Shown here piece by piece: positions 36,667 through 39,240 of a DNA stretch of 39,240 nucleotides. Source of the DNA: Bacillota bacterium (lineage in GTDB: Bacteria; Bacillota; Clostridia; Christensenellales; Pumilibacteraceae); the NCBI GenBank assembly GCA_009783985.1, contig WQVM01000006.1, forward strand, positions 1 to 39,240, written 5' to 3'. A program made the translations under genes and the position numbers. Within the stretch, counting starts at the first letter, position 1, and each line of letters opens with the position of its first letter. Below the pieces are notes generated by a model. The model did no database searches, was not told where the DNA came from, and worked only from the letters and a program-made list of their open reading frames with translations.

Positions 36667-38365
36667 AGTCAGTAATAATTTCCTTTACACCCTTGCCCGG
36701 TGGAATCATCGGCAATACATTGTCGTCACAGCTAATTTTGCAGTGTATTAGCACAGGTTTTTTGTGTGATAATGCACGCTTGACTACTTCATCTACTTTG
36801 TCATTAGATTCTAGCTTTTCGTACTTAATTCCGAATGCTTTTGCTAACAAATCGTGACGGGTAGGGAAGGTAGGTGTAGTTGACGAAAAGCGTCTGTCAT
36901 AGAATAATTTTTGCCACTGTCTGACCATTCCCAAAACGCTGTTATCTAAGAGAAAAATCTTGACAGGCAGATTGTTTTTTGATATAGTGGCAAGCTCGTT
37001 AAGGTTCATATGAAATGACCCGTCACCTGTAATCAAAACAGTCTTTCCGTAGGGGGTTTCGCCTTTGGAATTTGGTTTTTTGCCGTATGCTTGTCCAAAG
37101 CAAGAACCGATTGACGCACCCATTCCGAAGCCCATTGTGCCTAAACCGCCACTTGTAACAAAAGTTCGTGGCCGCTCGAATTTGTAGCTTTGTGCCGTCC
37201 ACATTTGATGCTGACCTACATCGGTTGCCACAACTCTTTCGGGAGGTGAGTATTTTTTGATGGTTTGTAATATCAAACGAGGGTCAAGGTCGCATTTGCA
37301 CTCGTATGAGCCTGCAATTTGCTGATTAGCTATCTTGTCAGCCCAATGACCTGCTCCACGAGAGGGCATACCGTCAAGGAGCGGATATAGTTTTTTGAGG
37401 ATAGTCTTGACATCGCCGGTAATATACTCGTCAGGTTGTATATTTTTGCCGACCTCGGCAGGGTCTATATCTATATGGACAATCTTAGCATTAGGTGCAA
37501 AAGTTTCACGATTACCCATAACTCTGTCACTAAATCGTGCGCCCAGTACAATCAAGGCATCACATTCGCTCACGGCTTTCATAACGCCTTTGTGACCGTG
37601 CATACCAATCATACCAATTGCGTTAGGGTGAGAGGAGGGGAATCCGCCCAATCCCATAAGTGAGCAAGTAACAGGTGCGCCGATAGTTTCGGCAAGTTTG
37701 ATAACCTCGGCATTAGCGCCGCTTGTAACCGCACCGCCCCCTAGATATATAAGAGGTTTGGAGCAGGATTTCAAAAGCTGAGCAATATTGCTTAGTTGCG
37801 CAGTTGCACACTTGTCGAGCGGAGAGGTTTTGGGTGTCGCACGGGGAATATTAACAAAATCGCAGTCCGCTTGCTGAATATTCTTAGGAACATCAATAAG
37901 AACAGGACCGGGTCTGCCGCTTTGTGCAATTTCAAAAGCCCGTCTGATTGTAGACGCCAAATCTTTGACATCTTTGACGATAAAGTTATGCTTAGTCACA
38001 GGCATAGTTATGCCGGTGATGTCAACTTCTTGAAAACTATCCCGTCCGATAAGAGGTAAGCCCACATTGCCCGTAATCGCCACAACAGGAATACTATCCA
38101 TATAAGCGGTAGCGATACCTGTAACAAGATTAGTTGCACCCGGTCCGCTTGTTGCGATAACTACGCCTGTTTTGCCGCTGACTCTTGCATATCCGTCTGC
38201 TGCGTGTGCCGCGCCTTGCTCATGCGAAGTCATTATTTGGTTAATACGGTCTTTAGCCAAATAAAGTTCGTCAAAAATATCCAAGACAGCTCCGCCGGGA
38301 TATCCGAATACATGTTGTACGCCTTGTTCGATAAGGCATTCTATAATTATCTTTGCACCTTTCAC
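36659..38365 (-). CDS. ilvB: Acetolactate synthase large subunit (GTG start)
   Basis: KGAKIIIECLIEQGVQHVFGYPGGAVLDIFDEL, MTSHEQGAAHAADGYARVSGKTG, TPP motif GDGSFHMNLNELATISKNNLPVKIFLLDN. Confidence 0.96.
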   Translation of the reverse strand: MKGAKIIIECLIEQGVQHVFGYPGGAVLDIFDELYLAKDRINQIMTSHEQGAAHAADGYARVSGKTGVVIATSGPGATNLVTGIATAYMDSIPVVAITGNVGLPLIGRDSFQEVDITGITMPVTKHNFIVKDVKDLASTIRRAFEIAQSGRPGPVLIDVPKNIQQADCDFVNIPRATPKTSPLDKCATAQLSNIAQLLKSCSKPLIYLGGGAVTSGANAEVIKLAETIGAPVTCSLMGLGGFPSSHPNAIGMIGMHGHKGVMKAVSECDALIVLGARFSDRVMGNRETFAPNAKIVHIDIDPAEVGKNIQPDEYITGDVKTILKKLYPLLDGMPSRGAGHWADKIANQQIAGSYECKCDLDPRLILQTIKKYSPPERVVATDVGQHQMWTAQSYKFERPRTFVTSGGLGTMGFGMGASIGSCFGQAYGKKPNSKGETPYGKTVLITGDGSFHMNLNELATISKNNLPVKIFLLDNSVLGMVRQWQKLFYDRRFSSTTPTFPTRHDLLAKAFGIKYEKLESNDKVDEVVKRALSHKKPVLIHCKISCDDNVLPMIPPGKGVKEIITDFE

Positions 38366-38375
38366 AATCTATATA

Positions 38376-38404
38376 AGTATATCAAATTAAGGTTTGATTG
38401 TCAA
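38376..38404 (-). promoter_or_regulatory. Promoter of ilvBNCD (-35 TTGACA, 17 bp, -10 TATACT)
   Basis: Minus strand TTGACAATCAAACCTTAATTTGATATACT; -10 ends 10 nt before the GTG. Confidence 0.75.
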
Positions 38405-38785
38405 AAGAAAAAACTATACAAATCCACAAAATAAATGAAAAGTAAGATAAATAAGATAAAAACAAAATAATAGCAAGAAAAATTATGGGTTTTAGATGTA
38501 ATCAAGTATTTATAGAAACCTACATTGCTCACCCAAAAAGTTTTTAAGAATGTTAATTGAGGATTTTGGTTATTTTATGAATATAGAAAATTAAGAAAAA
38601 ATCCGTTCTTAGTATATTAGATGCAAAAATGCTTGCAAAATTTATTTGAGTATGATATAATGCTACAAATAGGCAATAATAGCATATATAGTATAAATAA
38701 GTATGCAAATTTAATGGAATACAATTGTGTAAATAAGAATTTTGAGTCGAGTTTGCACTTATATAGTATAATTAAGGAGTAAAAA

Positions 38786-39240
38786 ATGAAAAAGAACAAG
38801 TCTAAGTTGTTTTTGGTGGCATTAGTTGTTTTGCTCACTGCTTTTGTATTTGTGGCGTGCCGAAACAACAATAATGAGTCAACATACTTTACGGTGACCT
38901 TTGTAGACGCAAGTGGTACCCATCAGTTTGCAGATCAGACAGTAGAGACTGGTGGTCGAGTGACACCGCCTCAAGTGGTCGCTATTGAAGGTTACACCCA
39001 TTCTTGGCACACCGCAAATATTGGAGGTCAAGAATGGAACTTCTTGACCAATACGGTGACAAGTGATATTACTTTGTATCTTAGACGCACGCCAAATGTA
39101 CCAGTAACAGGAGTAACACTGGCAACAAGTGCAGCAACGCTAGAGATAGCAGGCACATACCAGCTAGTAGCAACAGTTAATCCAACTAACGCAACTAACC
39201 AAGATGTAACATGGTCATCAGACGACACAGCAGTAGCGAC
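38786..39240 (+). CDS. Lipoprotein with InlB-type and bacterial Ig-like (Big_2-type) repeats, truncated at window end
   Basis: MKKNKSKLFLVALVVLLTAFVFVACRNNNNE; YTHSWHTANIGGQEWNFLTNTVTSDITLYLRRT; VTGVTLATSAATLEIAGTYQLVATVNPTNATNQDVTWSSDDTAVAT; SD aaggag. Confidence 0.85.
   Translation, partial: MKKNKSKLFLVALVVLLTAFVFVACRNNNNESTYFTVTFVDASGTHQFADQTVETGGRVTPPQVVAIEGYTHSWHTANIGGQEWNFLTNTVTSDITLYLRRTPNVPVTGVTLATSAATLEIAGTYQLVATVNPTNATNQDVTWSSDDTAVA

Noticed and set aside
38366-38640. T-box or leader-peptide attenuator for ilvBNCD
   Set aside because: No conserved T-box motif or Leu/Val/Ile-rich leader peptide seen; the strong promoter lies directly before the start codon.

Overview
AT-rich chromosomal window, Firmicutes/Clostridia-like by gene content. 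It opens with the 3' end of a 16S rRNA gene that is followed by a terminator-like hairpin and no ITS tRNA or 23S. Housekeeping genes follow: FlK-like thioesterase, AddB/AddA, a tyrosine phenol-lyase/tryptophanase-family lyase, an aldo/keto reductase, a PAS histidine kinase, three tandem zinc-ribbon membrane proteins, ThrS, ACP, a DUF512 radical-SAM protein, Der and PlsY. A compact integrated element of about 7.5 kb (about 21.4-28.95 kb) sits between plsY and tRNA-Ile(GAU). It has a frameshifted serine recombinase, an ImmA/IrrE + XRE switch with three operator-like sites, small unknown ORFs, a phage replisome-organizer protein, an SSB-like protein, and a very palindrome-rich origin-like region, with no recognisable capsid or conjugation genes. 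The right part carries an MFS-like protein, a small Cys-rich peptide / XRE regulator / methyltransferase cassette, the ilvBNCD operon (minus strand), and the start of a lipoprotein with Ig-like repeats. Best candidates for something new: (1) the palindrome-punctuated replication module at 28.09-28.91 kb, (2) the Cys-rich cassette at 31.9-32.9 kb, (3) promoter positions implying leaderless mRNAs for several genes, and (4) intergenic hairpins built from tandem heptamers. All calls are by eye, without database searches.
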